Shown here piece by piece: positions 62,402-64,000 of a stretch of DNA of 64,000 nt. The notes below the pieces were generated by a model, which was not told the origin of the DNA, made no database searches, and saw only the letters and a program-made list of their open reading frames with translations. Positions within the stretch are counted from its first letter, which is position 1, and the number at the start of each line of letters is the position of its first letter. The position numbers were made by a program, and so were the translations under genes. The stretch comes from Gallionellaceae bacterium (GTDB taxonomy: Bacteria > Pseudomonadota > Gammaproteobacteria > Burkholderiales > Thiobacillaceae): NCBI GenBank assembly GCA_028714735.1, contig JAQTLU010000009.1:1-64000 (forward strand). Reading direction: 5' to 3'.

Positions 62402-63752
62402 ACTGCTGCAGCGGTTGTTGGTGCCGATGCTTCTCGTCACGGTCGCCGGGGGCGGACTTTCGTATTACATGGGCCTTAATTACGCCAACGATGCCTACGA
62501 CCAATCCCTGTTGGACAACGCGCGATCAGTGGCCCGGGAAATCGAAAACGACGCGGGCAGGCTGCGCCTGGACTTGCCGCCGCAGGCCGTGGACATGCTG
62601 CAATGGGATCCTTCCGATCATGTCTTTTTTCGCGTCGATGGCGACCGGGAAGGTTTGCTGGCGGGCAGCCCCGACCTCGTTCCGGCAAGGGTCGAGGCTG
62701 ACCAGGTGGTTTTCGAGGATAGCCAGATCAAGGGTTTCGATGTCCGCGAAGTCACCGTCGGATTACTGGTCGGCGAACACCTGATCCGGGTCTCGGTCGC
62801 CGAAACCCTGAACAAGCGCGGCCGACTGACCACCGAAGTATTGCTGGCGATCATCCTGCCTCAGGTATTGTTGATCATTCTGGTGGTGATCATGACCCGT
62901 CTGGGCGTGAAGCAAGGTCTGGCGCCCATCACGGATCTCGAAAAAGCGGCGCACCTGCGTACGCCGACCGATCTGACGCCCCTGCCGGAAGCGGGGGTAC
63001 CGTTGGAATTGCGGCCTTTTACCAATGCCATCAATGGCCTGCTGAATCGTCTGGGCATGGCCATGGATGCCCAGAGCGGGTTTATCGCCAACGCGGCGCA
63101 TCAGTTACGCACCCCCCTTGCGGCCCTGCGGGTCCAAATCGAATCCGCCTTGCGGGAAGATGAGCCGGACCGGCGGGTCAGGATACTTGAGCAGGCGATA
63201 GCCTCTCTGGACCGCACCGAGCGTCTTGCCAACCAGCTCCTGTTGCTCGCGAGGGCGGAAACCGGGTCTGAAATGCCGTCGCGCTTTATCGAGCTGGATC
63301 TCAAGGAAATCGTCTTCGAGGCGGGGGCTACGTGGGTCCCCAAGGCACTTCAGCAAGGCGCCGACCTCGGCCTTGAGGTACCCGATGACGACGTCCCGGT
63401 GTATGGCGACCCGCTCTTGCTGACGGAGATCGTCAACAACCTGATCGATAACGCGCTGCGCTATGCCGGATCGGCGCCGCGGATCACCTTGCGCGTCGAA
63501 CCGGGCGGGGCGGACCAAGGGCCGAGTCTTGCCATCGAGGACGATGGCCCGGGAATCCCGGTCGGTGAGTGGGAGGCGGTGTCCGAACGCTTTTATCGCG
63601 TCCCCGGCAGCCCGGGCATGGGCACCGGCCTGGGGCTGGCGATCGTGCGGGAGGTGGCCCGGGCGCACGACGCGGAACTCACCCTGGAACAACCGGATGC
63701 CGGTGGCTTGCGGATTCGCGTGATATTTTCCGCCCGCCGCCGCCGCCACTAA
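62379..63752 (+). CDS. Sensor histidine kinase (TctE/QseC-like)
   Basis: 457 aa from the ATG at 62379. Two membrane helices (about 9-31 and 155-174) flank a periplasmic sensor domain. HAMP region about 175-230, phospho-acceptor His241 (FIANAAHQLRTPL), ATP-binding N box (EIVNNLIDNALRYA) and G boxes (DDGPGI, GTGLGLAIV). Partner of the response regulator. Confidence 0.93.
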   Translation: MVRSLRAKLLQRLLVPMLLVTVAGGGLSYYMGLNYANDAYDQSLLDNARSVAREIENDAGRLRLDLPPQAVDMLQWDPSDHVFFRVDGDREGLLAGSPDLVPARVEADQVVFEDSQIKGFDVREVTVGLLVGEHLIRVSVAETLNKRGRLTTEVLLAIILPQVLLIILVVIMTRLGVKQGLAPITDLEKAAHLRTPTDLTPLPEAGVPLELRPFTNAINGLLNRLGMAMDAQSGFIANAAHQLRTPLAALRVQIESALREDEPDRRVRILEQAIASLDRTERLANQLLLLARAETGSEMPSRFIELDLKEIVFEAGATWVPKALQQGADLGLEVPDDDVPVYGDPLLLTEIVNNLIDNALRYAGSAPRITLRVEPGGADQGPSLAIEDDGPGIPVGEWEAVSERFYRVPGSPGMGTGLGLAIVREVARAHDAELTLEQPDAGGLRIRVIFSARRRRH

Positions 63753-63828
63753 CTGCCTGGCTCGGCATCGGACGGGTTCGTCACGGGATGGCAAGGTATG
63801 GCGGCAACTGTCCACCCCAATACCGGGG

Positions 63829-63834
63829 TATACT
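63829..63834 (+). promoter_or_regulatory. -10 element of rnpB
   Basis: TATACT, 6 bp before the RNase P RNA 5' end near 63840. The -35 is poor. Confidence 0.5.
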
Positions 63835-63839
63835 GTCTA

Positions 63840-64000
63840 CGGAGTTGGCTAGACAGCCGCTGTGCTTGCACAGAGGAAAGTCCGGGCTCCATAGGGCAGG
63901 GTGCCAGGTAACGCCTGGGCGCCGCGAGGCGACGGAAAGTGGCACAGAAAATACACCGCCGATGGCCGGTCGCAAGACCGGATCAGGTAAGGTTGAAATG
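63840..64000 (+). ncRNA. rnpB: RNase P RNA, 5' part (runs off the window)
   Basis: Class A RNase P RNA. The conserved GAGGAAAGTCCGGGCTCC is followed by AGGGCAGGGTGCCAGGTAACGCCTGGG-type sequence, then CACCGCCGATGGCC and GGATCAGGTAAGG, all as in the E. coli RNA. It begins GGAGTTGGCTAGACAGCCGC. The 3' part lies outside the window. Confidence 0.95.

Overview
The window is the origin region of a GC-rich betaproteobacterial chromosome. The gene order mnmG-rsmG-parA-parB-atpIBEFHAGDC-glmU-glmS on one side and rpmH/dnaA-dnaN-gyrB on the other, together with proA-nadD-rsfS, lgt, ilvD, ubiD, the dolP-diaA-yraN/rsmI cluster, pyrC and pilU, fits an autotroph-like member of Nitrosomonadales (Thiobacillaceae or a relative). 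The genus-level guess is inference only.

Layout. 1-2618: tail of holA, proA, a 265-bp palindromic MITE-like repeat, nadD and rsfS. 2629-5741: an orphan ParA ATPase and an unusual SRPBCC/alpha-beta hydrolase fusion, both on the minus strand, at the place where rlmH often follows rsfS. 6087-20541: a long minus-strand block of glmS, glmU, the complete F1Fo ATP synthase operon, parB, parA, rsmG and mnmG. 20602: a perfect parS. 20703-26760: hemerythrin, an ABC exporter, a small conserved protein, then mnmE, yidC, rnpA and rpmH (yidD is missing). 26912-32090: dnaA, oriC (DnaA boxes plus an AT-rich stretch), dnaN and gyrB, with a second parS lying across the gyrB start codon. 32282-33442: a methyltransferase.

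33594-44006 is the most interesting part: a ~10.4-kb integrated plasmid-like element. It has cut a tRNA-Ala(CGC) gene in two inside the anticodon arm: the 3' half is at 33566-33610, the 5' half at 43990-44037, and a 17-bp core is duplicated at the two junctions. The element carries its own complete tRNA-Ala(CGC) at 41992-42067, which can replace the function it destroyed. It encodes a tyrosine integrase, a three-gene ParD/ParE-like toxin-antitoxin operon, a YkgJ-type cysteine cluster protein, a lipoprotein, VirB6- and VirB5-like proteins, and a TrfA-like replication initiator beside five iterons, a DnaA box and AT-rich GATTA repeats. It also has an IncP-like oriT (inverted repeat plus nic motif), three copies of the palindrome TTTTCGCG-NN-CGCGAAAA, and large inverted repeats. 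No relaxase, coupling protein or VirB4 is present, so it looks like a mobilizable, replication-competent integrative plasmid rather than a self-transmissible ICE.

44083-58830: lgt, ilvD, a small membrane protein, hexose-6-phosphate mutarotase, an ankyrin protein, a double cNMP-domain protein, ubiD, dolP, diaA, yraN, rsmI, pyrC, pilU, a pirin, an azoreductase and a divergent LysR regulator. 58910-61549: a DUF2147 remnant and a small acyl-ACP cluster (ketoacyl synthase, ACP, and an alpha/beta hydrolase with a cysteine nucleophile). 61715-63752: an OmpR-type two-component system. From about 63840: the 5' part of rnpB (RNase P RNA), running off the window.

All coordinates, motifs and repeat matches were read by eye from the sequence. 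No database search was run.
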